A stretch of 41,794 bases of DNA from Bacteroidota bacterium (GTDB lineage: Bacteria > Bacteroidota > Bacteroidia > Bacteroidales > DYOH01): NCBI GenBank assembly GCA_020048155.1, contig JAIFMY010000013.1, positions 1 through 41,794 of the forward strand, in the 5' to 3' direction. Below the pieces are notes generated by a model, which saw nothing but the letters and a program-made list of their open reading frames with translations, had not been told where the DNA came from and searched no databases. Below, piece by piece: positions 1 to 10,168 of the stretch. A program made the translations under genes and the position numbers. How positions within the stretch are numbered: position 1 is the first letter of the stretch; the number at the start of each line of letters is the position of its first letter.

Positions 1-325
<325 letters not shown>

Positions 326-397
326 TTGTATACTTTTTTGATGAATATTTCTTACAGTGTGTCAACCGTATTGGGTTCGAAAGGACCAAGAATCTAA

Positions 398-503
<106 letters not shown>

Positions 504-526
504 TTTTTTAAAATTTATAATTTGAG

Positions 527-554
527 AGACCTCTACATAGAGGTCTTTTTTTTT
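527..554 (+). terminator. Rho-independent terminator of the rRNA operon
   Basis: agacctctacatagaggtct hairpin followed by a T run. Confidence 0.85.
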
Positions 555-587
555 ATATTTGCGCACTGAATATTGCTAAATCATCTT

Positions 588-2418
588 ATGAAGAAAATAG
601 CTATACTGTTTTACATTCTTGTTGCGCCATTTTTTATTTCGGCCCAATCTGATACTATTCGACTTCAAGTATACCGTTTAAGAATTTCCGATGAGTTTCT
701 TACTACTATGAAAATAGGAGTAGATACTTCTTTTAATAACTTTCAGACCGTGAATACGGTTACAAATCGTAGTATTTCAAATTTATTTCTCGGAAATATT
801 GGGTTACCTGTTAGGTCTAATATTTATCGCTTTATCGAGAATAATGACCCTTTTATTTTTTCACGTTCTTTTGAACAGTATAGGTATACGCCTTCCGATT
901 TAACTTTCTATGATGCAAACAAACCTTTTACAAACTTGCAACTTTATACTACACCTAAAAGATTAGAAGAAAATAACATTGGCATATTGCATACTCGTAA
1001 TTTTGGAGCAAAATGGAATTTTACCCTCTTGGGTCGTTATATTATTTCTACTGGAGAGTATAGTAATCAAAAAGCAAAAACCGGAACTGCCCTTGTTAAT
1101 TTGTCTTATGTCGGTAATAATTATAAATTCATAATCTATACTACTAGAAATAAGTTTGATATCGAGGAAAATGGTGGAATTGTGGATAATTATGATCCTA
1201 ATGATTCTCAGATTCCGGTCCAACTTGAGAATGTATTTAATATGGTCAAAAATTATACTTATGGTATTAAGCATGCATATTATATAGAGGGTGAGAAGAA
1301 TGAGATAATCAAGTCTGGTGATTCAATTTCGGAGCAAAGGGTTAAATATCCCATGCTATCTTTTTCAAATAGCATTTCACTTACTCAGAATACACGAATT
1401 TACAGTGATGAAGATCCTAACAATGGAATCACCAATCGTGCATTATGGTTTTATGATAGGGGTAAAATTGAATGATAAGACTTTCGATTTCTTAAAAACA
1501 GGGTTTTCGCTCAATGCAGAGTATAGCAAAAATGAGATTTATAATTTCAAAGAAATGTTGATACTGGATAATAATTCAGAGTTTAATAATTTTGCTATAC
1601 AAGCTGCTGCTTTCAATGAAAGTTGGCAATACTTCAACTGGAAATACGCCTATAAGTTAGGTTTAAATGGATATAACAAAGGAGATTTGGAGAATAATTT
1701 GAGAGTTGAAACGAAGGTACCTTTTGGGAAAAAAGATACTTTGTTTCTTAATCTCAATGCATTTGCAAAATTGGAAACTCCTTCGTTCTGGGAATCTAAT
1801 TTCTATGGCAACAGAGTAAAATGGGAAAATAATCTTGAAAAAGTGGCTAAACGTGGTATAGAACTGACACTTAGATATCCTAAATACCGTCAGAATTTAA
1901 GTATTGGTATAGAGAATATTGAAGGTTATACCTATTTTGGCTCAGATTTAAATATACACCAAACAAACGATCCAATTCAAGTTCTCTACCTTGGATACAA
2001 TACAACAATACATCTGGGAATACTTAGAAACAGATTACGAATTGAATACCAGAATTTCAATAATTCATTGTTGCATTTACCAAATTTAGCGATTTATAAT
2101 TCAACATACCTGAATTTTGTAGCAATAAAGAAAGTATTGACCTTGCAACTAGGAGCTGATGTATATTATACTTCAGAATTTAAACCACTAAACTATAATC
2201 CAGCCGGCATGATTTTTTACAATCAGAATGAATTTGTCACAGGAAACAGACCGATAGTAGATGTATTTGTTAATGGAAGAATTCGCCGAGCAAGAATTTT
2301 TGTAAAGTATACCAATCTTACTTCCATTTTTACTCAAAATAAAGTGTTTTATCTCCCAAACTATCCGGTAGAAAGTGCTAGATTGAAATTTGGGGTTTCA
2401 TGGTTGTTCTATGATTGA
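588..2418 (+). pseudogene. Putative porin (Bacteroidota 'putative porin' family), disrupted by an apparent frameshift near 1455-1470
   Basis: ORF 573..1475 has a signal peptide (MKKIAILFYILVAPFFISAQ, ATG at 588). ORF 1318..2418 continues in the +1 frame with beta-strand-rich sequence ending in an aromatic residue plus D (WLFYD). Continuity is restored by removing one base, for example from the GGGG run at 1459-1462. Confidence 0.7.
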
Positions 2419-3033
2419 CTTGTAAACTTTTATAAATTCGTTCAAGATCATTGCTGTTGCCCCCCAAATAATTTCATTGTTATATCTAAAGCAAGGCGCT
2501 GTAAATTCGGTGCCGCGTGCCGATATTTTAATCATATGCCTTGATTCTGGTTGGAGCAGAAAATTGATAGGTACACTGAATAAATAATCAACTTCTTCAG
2601 CATTGGCAATCGTATTAAGTGTAGTTGGGCTATGTGCTACAAAAACATGTACTCTGAACCCACTTACGGGGATGATTAGAGACGATAATGAACCTAATAT
2701 GGTCAGTTCTTCAGTTGATATATTTATTTCTTCATAACATTCGCGCAGGGCTGTTTGTAAGAGATTTGCGTCTTCAGGATCTTGTTTACCACCCGGAAAA
2801 CTCACTTGTCCACTATGCGGGGTATCGTCTTTTACTCTTTTTTGAAAAATTATTTGTGGGTTCGATTCAGAATTTTCAATAATAAGCATTACTGCACTTT
2901 CTCTTAGATTTGATGTATCAAATCCTTCAAATTGCTTCATTCTCATAGCAGGCATCAATTCCTGGTGAGCAGCCATACCAGGCAAAGGTTTCAATAGCTG
3001 TATTCTGAGTTTATTTGCATGAAATTTTGTCAT
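2398..3033 (-). CDS. NUDIX hydrolase, CoA pyrophosphatase-like
   Basis: NUDIX box GGKQDPEDANLLQTALRECYEEINI, preceded by the PHSGQVSFPGG motif typical of CoA pyrophosphatases. Confidence 0.88.
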   Translation of the reverse strand: MTKFHANKLRIQLLKPLPGMAAHQELMPAMRMKQFEGFDTSNLRESAVMLIIENSESNPQIIFQKRVKDDTPHSGQVSFPGGKQDPEDANLLQTALRECYEEINISTEELTILGSLSSLIIPVSGFRVHVFVAHSPTTLNTIANAEEVDYLFSVPINFLLQPESRHMIKISARGTEFTAPCFRYNNEIIWGATAMILNEFIKVYKSIIEQP

Positions 3034-3116
3034 TGAATTGTTTATTCAAATATGTAAGTTAATTTTAGAGTTTATACGATAACTCTATAAACATTTTAAA
3101 TGTAAGTTTATTTTAG

Positions 3117-4190
3117 ATGAATACCGAAAAAAATAATCAAACAGATACTTTTACAAAAAATGGAATTAGTGGGACTGAACTTATTTTACAGTTTGCTATT
3201 GCTTTTGTACTTATCGTCAATTTGATTTGGTTTATCTTCCATTTGGTGTTAAAGGTAGGAATTATTGTTCATTTTTTAAATGATTGGCTACCTATTCTTA
3301 TGGTTAGTTATGGCTGGGTCGACAAGAATTTTGTATTTATCGACTTTGTATTTATTGGTATTTTTTCTGTTGAGTTCTTTTATAAGTGGATTTATGCTAT
3401 TAAGCACAAAATATATCATCGTTGGTTTTTTTACCCCATCTTGAAATGGTATGAAACATTGAATTGTTTTCCATCAGTCTTTGGTTGGTGGATTATATGG
3501 CTTCGAGTTTTAACACTTTCCTATAGATTACATAAACTCAGGATATTTGATTTTACAAGAAATTATTTTTACAGGGTTGTAAATAAGTATTGGTCAATAC
3601 TCATAGAAGAGGTATCTGACAGGGTGGTTGTAAATGTGATCGAAGGAATTCAATCTGAATTAAGCACTGGGTCGCCAGTATTGCACCAGATAATTGAAAA
3701 AGTGCTATATCCTCAAAAAGATTTAATTGCAAAAGCAATAATCAAAAATATTCAGATTAGTATACACGAAATTTCTGATAACTATGAACAAAATATACGC
3801 GAATATGTAGCTCAAAATATTGATGATGCAACAAAGCAAAGCAGTGAGTTTAACCAGATAGTGAAAGTTCCAATTGTAGGTGGAGTTCTGGAGTCGAAAC
3901 TACAAAAAATTATTACTGAGATTGTTACGAATGTATTGATACAGGTTATTTCAGACCTGAAAAAGCACGAAAATACTGCTAAATACGAGCATTTTACCGC
4001 ACAATTTATGGAGAAAGCAGTAAACGAAATAAGCGAAGAAATGAATACGCAAATTGGAAATTTATTGGTTGAAGCATTGGAAATAATAAAGCAATATGTA
4101 AAAATTCAGCAATGGAAGGTGAAGGAAAATGCCGAGAAACAAACTTTGGCAATGAAAAGGAAATTAAAAGAAGAAAAATATAAAGCATAA
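3117..4190 (+). CDS. Membrane protein with voltage-sensor-like N-terminal helices and a long amphipathic C-terminal region
   Basis: Several hydrophobic helices, then ...FYPILKWYETLNCFPSVFGWWIIWLRVLTLSYRLHKLRIFDF..., which resembles S3-S4 of ion-transport proteins. No pore-loop selectivity motif was seen. Start ATG at 3117, 2 bp upstream of rsmA. Confidence 0.6.
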   Translation: MNTEKNNQTDTFTKNGISGTELILQFAIAFVLIVNLIWFIFHLVLKVGIIVHFLNDWLPILMVSYGWVDKNFVFIDFVFIGIFSVEFFYKWIYAIKHKIYHRWFFYPILKWYETLNCFPSVFGWWIIWLRVLTLSYRLHKLRIFDFTRNYFYRVVNKYWSILIEEVSDRVVVNVIEGIQSELSTGSPVLHQIIEKVLYPQKDLIAKAIIKNIQISIHEISDNYEQNIREYVAQNIDDATKQSSEFNQIVKVPIVGGVLESKLQKIITEIVTNVLIQVISDLKKHENTAKYEHFTAQFMEKAVNEISEEMNTQIGNLLVEALEIIKQYVKIQQWKVKENAEKQTLAMKRKLKEEKYKA

Positions 4191-4191
4191 T

Positions 4192-4992
4192 ATGAGAGTT
4201 AGACCAAAAAAGAATTTAGGACAGCATTTTTTGTTGGATAAACAAATAGCAGAAAGCATTGTAAATGCAATGCCACTCGAACTAACTGATAAGGTCATTG
4301 AAATTGGTCCGGGGATGGGAGTCCTTACCGATTTTATTATTAAACAGTGGGACATAGCTTTTGAAGCAATTGAAATTGATGGTGAATCAGTTTCTTATTT
4401 GCGAAGCAAATATGATGAGAAGCAACTCAAAATTTTAGAAATAGATGCCCTTACTTATAGCTTTGATGAAAATAAAAAGTATGGCGTAATAGGAAATTTT
4501 CCGTATAATATTTCAAGTCAGATACTATTTCATGTTTTTGAAAATCATAATAAAGTGTGTGCAGTGGTTGGCATGTTTCAGAAAGAAGTTGCACAACGCA
4601 TAGCCAGTAAGCCGGGGAAAAAGGATTACGGAATATTAAGTGTTTTACTGCAAGCTTACTACAATATTGAATACTTATTTACTGTAGACGAGCATGTATT
4701 CGACCCACCTCCAAAAGTAAAATCTGGTGTGATACGATTGACTCGTAATAATGTTGACAAACTTCCTTGCGATGAAATTTTGTTTAAGAAAATAGTAAAA
4801 TTGAGTTTCAATCAGCGCAGGAAGATGATACGTAATTCTTTATCATCAGTGCTGACAAAAAACGTAGATGAATGGTATTTAGATAAAAGACCAGAAACCC
4901 TTTCAAGCGACCAGTTTATTGCTCTTACCCAAATGCTTGAAGCAGGTGCCAGACAATCTGGAGTTGAAAAATCAAGTAATGAAGCAGATTAA
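4192..4992 (+). CDS. rsmA: 16S rRNA (adenine1518-N6/adenine1519-N6)-dimethyltransferase RsmA/KsgA
   Basis: MRVRPKKNLGQHFLLD N-terminus, SAM motif VIEIGPGMGVLTDFI, NFPYNISSQILF. Confidence 0.95.
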   Translation: MRVRPKKNLGQHFLLDKQIAESIVNAMPLELTDKVIEIGPGMGVLTDFIIKQWDIAFEAIEIDGESVSYLRSKYDEKQLKILEIDALTYSFDENKKYGVIGNFPYNISSQILFHVFENHNKVCAVVGMFQKEVAQRIASKPGKKDYGILSVLLQAYYNIEYLFTVDEHVFDPPPKVKSGVIRLTRNNVDKLPCDEILFKKIVKLSFNQRRKMIRNSLSSVLTKNVDEWYLDKRPETLSSDQFIALTQMLEAGARQSGVEKSSNEAD

Positions 4993-6233
4993 ACAGAACT
5001 CATAGCTTCAACCGGATTGAGCCTGCTTGCTGTGTAAGCAGGTGCAAATCCGCTTATTACACCTATAGATACACTCGTAACTAAGCCCAAGATTATATTG
5101 GATATGCTGAGTGTAAAATTCATACCTGTGGCTTCTCGTCCAACTATTACGAGCAAATAAACCGCCAATAATCCTAGTATGCCACCCAAAAGCGACAGAA
5201 TAGATGCTTCATACAGAAATTGTTGAAGTATGAAACTTTTTTTGGCGCCAAGTGCTTTTTGAATACCTATAATTCGGGTTTGCTCTTTCACCGAAACAAA
5301 CATAATATTGGCTATACCAAACCCACCTACGAGTATCGAAAAACCGCCAATAATGATACCTGCAATGTCTATGATGATAAATAGTTGATCGAAACCATTG
5401 GATATAATACTTGTCTGATTGAGCGCAAAGTCGTCTTTTTCCTTAGGTTTCAGCCTTCGTATGTTACGCATATTCCCTTTCAAATCATCCAGAAACTCCT
5501 CCATAGAAATAGATGCCATGGGTTTTACCCACATAGTAGGCCCTACATCATCGGAGTCAATATTAACAAACTGCTTGGCGTAGGTTATAGGTATGATGAT
5601 GTTGTTGTCCATAGAGAATCCGAAAAAGTCATCCCCTTGTTTTTTTATTATTCCAATGATGGTGGTTTTTCGGCCTCCAATTTTAATTACTTTGCCTATG
5701 GGGTCGGTATTTTGGAAAAGTTTTTCAGCCAAAGTAGCTCCAATCACTGCCATATTTCTGCCCGAAACAGATTCCCATTCAGAAAAGAAACGACCTTGCA
5801 GAATTTCAAAATTCCGAACATTTTGGTAATCGGTTGTAACACCTTCTATAGCTGTGTTTTCTGCATAATTATCTTTGTAAACTACAGTATTACGGAACTC
5901 AATAGTAAGGGCAATATCTTCGATGCGGGTAGAACGTTTTTTGAGTAACTCCATCTCTTCTAACTTAGGCTGAGGACGGTTCATATACTCCCACCATGCA
6001 TAATCGCTCCCCATAGACCAAGGCCATTTCTGAACATAAACCATTCGATCGCCCAGCGATGCAATACTGGTACGGATACTATTCTCGAGAGCATCTATAA
6101 CGGAAAGTACTGAAATAATGGCAAATATACCTATAGTAATTCCAAGTAGGGATAATATGGTTCGGAGCTTATTTACTACGAGCGAATGAATTGCAAATAG
6201 AAAACTTTCGCGAAGGAGATTTAAAAATATCAT
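4989..6233 (-). CDS. ABC transporter permease, MacB/FtsX type
   Basis: N-terminal TM plus MacB periplasmic core domain (LRTILSLLGITIGIFAIISV), C-terminal FtsX-like TM region (FGIANIMFVSVKEQTRIIGIQKALGAKKSFI). Start likely at the internal Met (MIFLNLLRES). Confidence 0.9.
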   Translation of the reverse strand: MIFLNLLRESFLFAIHSLVVNKLRTILSLLGITIGIFAIISVLSVIDALENSIRTSIASLGDRMVYVQKWPWSMGSDYAWWEYMNRPQPKLEEMELLKKRSTRIEDIALTIEFRNTVVYKDNYAENTAIEGVTTDYQNVRNFEILQGRFFSEWESVSGRNMAVIGATLAEKLFQNTDPIGKVIKIGGRKTTIIGIIKKQGDDFFGFSMDNNIIIPITYAKQFVNIDSDDVGPTMWVKPMASISMEEFLDDLKGNMRNIRRLKPKEKDDFALNQTSIISNGFDQLFIIIDIAGIIIGGFSILVGGFGIANIMFVSVKEQTRIIGIQKALGAKKSFILQQFLYEASILSLLGGILGLLAVYLLVIVGREATGMNFTLSISNIILGLVTSVSIGVISGFAPAYTASRLNPVEAMSSV

Positions 6234-6424
6234 ACGGTATGAAATTGGGCAATTAATAAAATAAACTTTTGAGAAAATGTTTTGTTCAAACACTCTTGCT
6301 TAAAAATACGATGCACGGCCCATGTATTTGAAATCACTAAGTTATAACATATATTTAAAAACAAAAATCTTTTCATGAAGATTAGTTCTAAGTTTGCGTT
6401 ATTTTTGCATAAAAAAAATAATTC

Positions 6425-7948
6425 ATGAATACTCCAAAAAAAATCACAACTGCTCTCATATCAGTTTATTATAAAGATAAATTGGATGCTATTTGTCTCA
6501 AACTAAATGAACTGGGGGTTAAACTAATATCAACCGGTGGCACACATTCATTTATACAATCTTTGGGTCTTGAAGCCGAAAAGGTAGAAGACTTGACCGG
6601 ATTCCCTAGCATATTGGGTGGTAGGGTCAAAACGCTACATCCAAATGTCTTTGGTGGCATACTTGCCAGAAGAGATGAGGAAAGTGATAAAATTGATATG
6701 GAAGCCTATAATATGCAAAACATAGATCTTGTAATAGTAGATTTGTATCCATTTGAGCAAACACTCGCACAAGGTGCCTCTCACGCTGAAGTGATCGAAA
6801 AGATAGATATAGGTGGAATATCGCTCATAAGAGCAGCAGCAAAAAATTATGCGGATGTGGCCATTATTTCGGATAGTTCGCAGTACGATTATTTGTTGGG
6901 TATAATGAACGAAAGCGGTGCAATTACCAGTTTTGAACAGCGGTACTACCTTGCTACTCAGGCATTCAATAAGAGTTCAGCTTATGATATGGCTATATAT
7001 CAGTATTTTGATGCAGCAAAGCTTGATACTTTTAAAGTGAGCAACCAGCCTAAACAGGTACTCAGGTACGGCGAGAATCCGCACCAGAAAGGTTATTTTT
7101 ATGGGGATATGTCAAAAGTTTTCACCCAACTAAATGGCAAAGAAATATCTTACAACAACCTGTTAGACATAGAAGCAGCCATCAGGCTGATATCTGAATT
7201 TGAAGAGCCAACTTTTGCAATCATCAAACACAACAATGCGTGTGGACTAGCCACTGATAGCGTGTTATCGGTAGCATACAGCAAAGCATTGGCAGGCGAC
7301 CCAGTTTCGGCATTTGGTGGAGTTATTATCACCAATCGCAAGGTGGATGTTGAAACCGCAAATTTGCTTGATTCTCTTTTCTTTGAGGTTTTACTTGCTC
7401 CCGAATATGACGATCAAGTACTTGAGGTTTTGAAAAAGAAGAAAAACCGAATACTGCTGCATTTGCATAAATTCGAGGCTAAAGGAATGCAATACAGAAG
7501 CATGCTGAATGGAGTATTGGTGCAAGAATATGATAATAAAACAGAAGTATCTTTAGATTTGAAAGTTGTGACGAATACAGCACCTGATGCGAATCAGACC
7601 GAAGATCTTCTTTTTGCAAATAAAATTGTAAAACACCTCAAATCGAACGCCATCGTTCTTGCAAAAAACAGGCAACTACTTGGAAATGGAGCAGGGCAAA
7701 CCTCACGTGTAGACGCGCTGAAACAGTCGATAGAAAAAGCCAAAGCATTCGGATTTGAATTGAATGGAGCTGTACTTGCATCGGATGCATTCTTCCCATT
7801 TTCAGATTCATTGGAGATTGCTTCGAAGGAAGGAATTTCCAGTGTGATACAACCCGGAGGCTCCGTGCGCGATGCAGAATCTATAAATTTGTGCAATGAG
7901 AAGAATATATCCATGGTATTTACCGGATTCCGTCATTTTAAACACTAA
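6425..7948 (+). CDS. purH: Bifunctional phosphoribosylaminoimidazolecarboxamide formyltransferase/IMP cyclohydrolase
   Basis: LISTGGTHSFI, GGRVKTLHPNVFGGILARRD, RYGENPHQKG and C-terminal PGGSVRDAESI motifs. Confidence 0.95.
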   Translation: MNTPKKITTALISVYYKDKLDAICLKLNELGVKLISTGGTHSFIQSLGLEAEKVEDLTGFPSILGGRVKTLHPNVFGGILARRDEESDKIDMEAYNMQNIDLVIVDLYPFEQTLAQGASHAEVIEKIDIGGISLIRAAAKNYADVAIISDSSQYDYLLGIMNESGAITSFEQRYYLATQAFNKSSAYDMAIYQYFDAAKLDTFKVSNQPKQVLRYGENPHQKGYFYGDMSKVFTQLNGKEISYNNLLDIEAAIRLISEFEEPTFAIIKHNNACGLATDSVLSVAYSKALAGDPVSAFGGVIITNRKVDVETANLLDSLFFEVLLAPEYDDQVLEVLKKKKNRILLHLHKFEAKGMQYRSMLNGVLVQEYDNKTEVSLDLKVVTNTAPDANQTEDLLFANKIVKHLKSNAIVLAKNRQLLGNGAGQTSRVDALKQSIEKAKAFGFELNGAVLASDAFFPFSDSLEIASKEGISSVIQPGGSVRDAESINLCNEKNISMVFTGFRHFKH

Positions 7949-7991
7949 ATAATTTAAGTGTTACAAAATGAAAACAAAATCAGAATTGTAT

Positions 7992-8021
7992 TTTGAGTAC
8001 ACGCAAAAGTTAGTATATTTG
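7992..8021 (+). promoter_or_regulatory. Candidate Bacteroidota-type promoter upstream of mreB (TTTG-N18-TAnnTTTG)
   Basis: TTTG at 7992-7995 and TATATTTG at 8014-8021, spacer 18 nt. Matches the -33/-7 consensus known from Bacteroidota. Confidence 0.45.
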
Positions 8022-8110
8022 GCAAACATTTTGTTTTAAATGAATAAATGCGGATCTTTTACAGGATCAGCACATTCACTCACCCCCGATAATCAAGAAA
8101 TACTTTTGAA

Positions 8111-9133
8111 ATGGGCATATTTTCTTTTCTTACACAAGAGATTGCAATAGACCTTGGAACTGCGAACACCATAATAATACACAACGATAAAATAGTTGTT
8201 GACGAACCATCTATAGTTGCTATCGATACTAAAACAGGTAAACTTTTTGCCATTGGGCACAAAGCACGCCAAATGCATGGTAAAACCCATGAAAACATAA
8301 AGACCATACGACCACTGAGAGATGGAGTAATCGCAGACTTCAATGCAGCAGAGCTTATGATACGTGGTATGATAAAAATGCTTAATAAAAAACAGCCGCT
8401 TATCACACCAGCACTTAAAATGGTAGTATGTATACCATCAGGTAGCACCGAAGTTGAAATGCGAGCCGTACGTGATAGCGCCGAGCATGCCGGAGCCCGT
8501 GAAGTGTATATGATATACGAACCTATGGCAGCTGCCATAGGTATAGGTATTGATGTTGAAGCACCAGATGGAAACATGGTGGTAGATATTGGCGGAGGTA
8601 CTACTGAGATAGCTGTGATTTCGTTGGGCGGTATTGTAGTAAATAGATCTATTCGCATAGCCGGCGACGAGTTTACAGATGATATTCAAGAGTATATGCG
8701 TCATCAGCACAACATCAAAATTGGTGAACGTACTGCTGAAGAAATTAAAATAAACGTGGGATCTGCACTTTCTGAACTCGATAATCCGCCTGCCGACTAT
8801 ATAGTTAGAGGTCCTCACCAAATGACTGCATTGCCTGTAGAAATTCCGGTGTCATATCAGGAAATAGCACACTGCTTAGATAAGTCTTTGTCGAAAGTAG
8901 AAACAGCTATCATCAACACACTCGAGCAGACTCCTCCCGAACTTTATGCCGATATTTATAAAAACGGCATATATCTGGCTGGAGGTGGTGCCTTGCTTCG
9001 TGGGCTAGACAAGCGTATTGCGGAGAAAACAAACCTGCCGGTGCATATAGCCGACGATCCATTGCACGCAGTTGCTCGCGGCACAGGTGTGGCTCTTAAA
9101 AATGTGGATAAATTCCCATTTTTACTTCGATAA
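8111..9133 (+). CDS. mreB: Rod shape-determining protein MreB
   Basis: MGIFSFLTQEIAIDLGTANTIIIHNDKIVVDEPSIVAI and MVVDIGGGTTEIAVISLGGIV, actin-like ATPase motifs. Confidence 0.95.
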   Translation: MGIFSFLTQEIAIDLGTANTIIIHNDKIVVDEPSIVAIDTKTGKLFAIGHKARQMHGKTHENIKTIRPLRDGVIADFNAAELMIRGMIKMLNKKQPLITPALKMVVCIPSGSTEVEMRAVRDSAEHAGAREVYMIYEPMAAAIGIGIDVEAPDGNMVVDIGGGTTEIAVISLGGIVVNRSIRIAGDEFTDDIQEYMRHQHNIKIGERTAEEIKINVGSALSELDNPPADYIVRGPHQMTALPVEIPVSYQEIAHCLDKSLSKVETAIINTLEQTPPELYADIYKNGIYLAGGGALLRGLDKRIAEKTNLPVHIADDPLHAVARGTGVALKNVDKFPFLLR

Positions 9134-9162
9134 TCCTGATTATAAAATAAAACCTTCGAACA

Positions 9163-10005
9163 GTGGAAACTATTATAAAGTTTTTGATTAGAAATCACTT
9201 TGTAATTTTCTTCATTGGTCTGCAGTTTATAGCCATCAATTTGGTAATAGACAATAATGATTTGAAAAAGGAAAGATACCTGACTACAGCCAATGCAGTA
9301 GCCGGGTATTTTCATTCTATAAAAGACAGATATACTTCGTATTTCAATCTGAGGGAAGAAAACCAGAGGCTTGCCAAGGAAATAGTGGAAATACGCAACA
9401 AATCTGTGAATACGTACTATTACCATCAGGATATGTTCAGACTCAATTCTGTTGGCAATGTAAGCAAGCAGTATGAATACTTCTATGCAGAGGTCGTTCG
9501 CAACTCTTTAAGCAGTCAGCACAATCACATTACCATCAATGCAGGATCTAATCAAGGCATTAGCCCTGGGATGGGAGTTGTAAATTCAAATGGTGTTGTA
9601 GGCATAGTGCGCGAAGTTTCAAACAATTTTTGTACTGCTATCTCTTTGCTGAATATCAAACTCGGACTAAGTGTAAAACTTAAAAGAAACGATTATTTTG
9701 GTTCACTTACCTGGCTAGGAAAGGTGCCACTAAATGGCAGGCTCGATGGGATTCCTGCACATGCTCTGGTAGATATTGGCGATAGTGTTGTTACCAGTGG
9801 GTTTTCTACTATCTTTCCTGAGGGGTTTATGGTTGGTACTGTTGCCGAAATGGAAAAAATACCTGGAGGCAGTTTTTACAATATTACAGTGAGCTATTCT
9901 GCCGATTTTTTCAAACTAAATCATGTGTATATCATACGCAACAATTTGTCGAAAGAGCAACTTGAGTTAGAGAGTAAAACTGATAGTTTAAATTCGGTCA
10001 ATTAA
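9163..10005 (+). CDS. mreC: Rod shape-determining protein MreC
   Basis: N-terminal TM helix, coiled coil, then NAGSNQGISPGMGVVNSNGVVGIV typical of MreC. GTG start. Directly follows mreB. Confidence 0.9.
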   Translation: METIIKFLIRNHFVIFFIGLQFIAINLVIDNNDLKKERYLTTANAVAGYFHSIKDRYTSYFNLREENQRLAKEIVEIRNKSVNTYYYHQDMFRLNSVGNVSKQYEYFYAEVVRNSLSSQHNHITINAGSNQGISPGMGVVNSNGVVGIVREVSNNFCTAISLLNIKLGLSVKLKRNDYFGSLTWLGKVPLNGRLDGIPAHALVDIGDSVVTSGFSTIFPEGFMVGTVAEMEKIPGGSFYNITVSYSADFFKLNHVYIIRNNLSKEQLELESKTDSLNSVN

Positions 10006-10168
10006 GTTTCTTTTCTCCAAAGTTATGTATACCCTTCCTGCATATGCAAATAGTTTTCTTATTAGGTGAAGTTAGTTCGTAAGTATAGTTAATTTCTGAG
10101 GCAAAGGGTAATTTGGCTTTGAATATTTCGTTAATTTAGCCAGACATATTAAAACATACCAACTGCTT

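Noticed and set aside
8080-8821. Minus-strand ORFs (192 and 127 aa) opposite mreB
   Set aside because: Antisense shadows of mreB.
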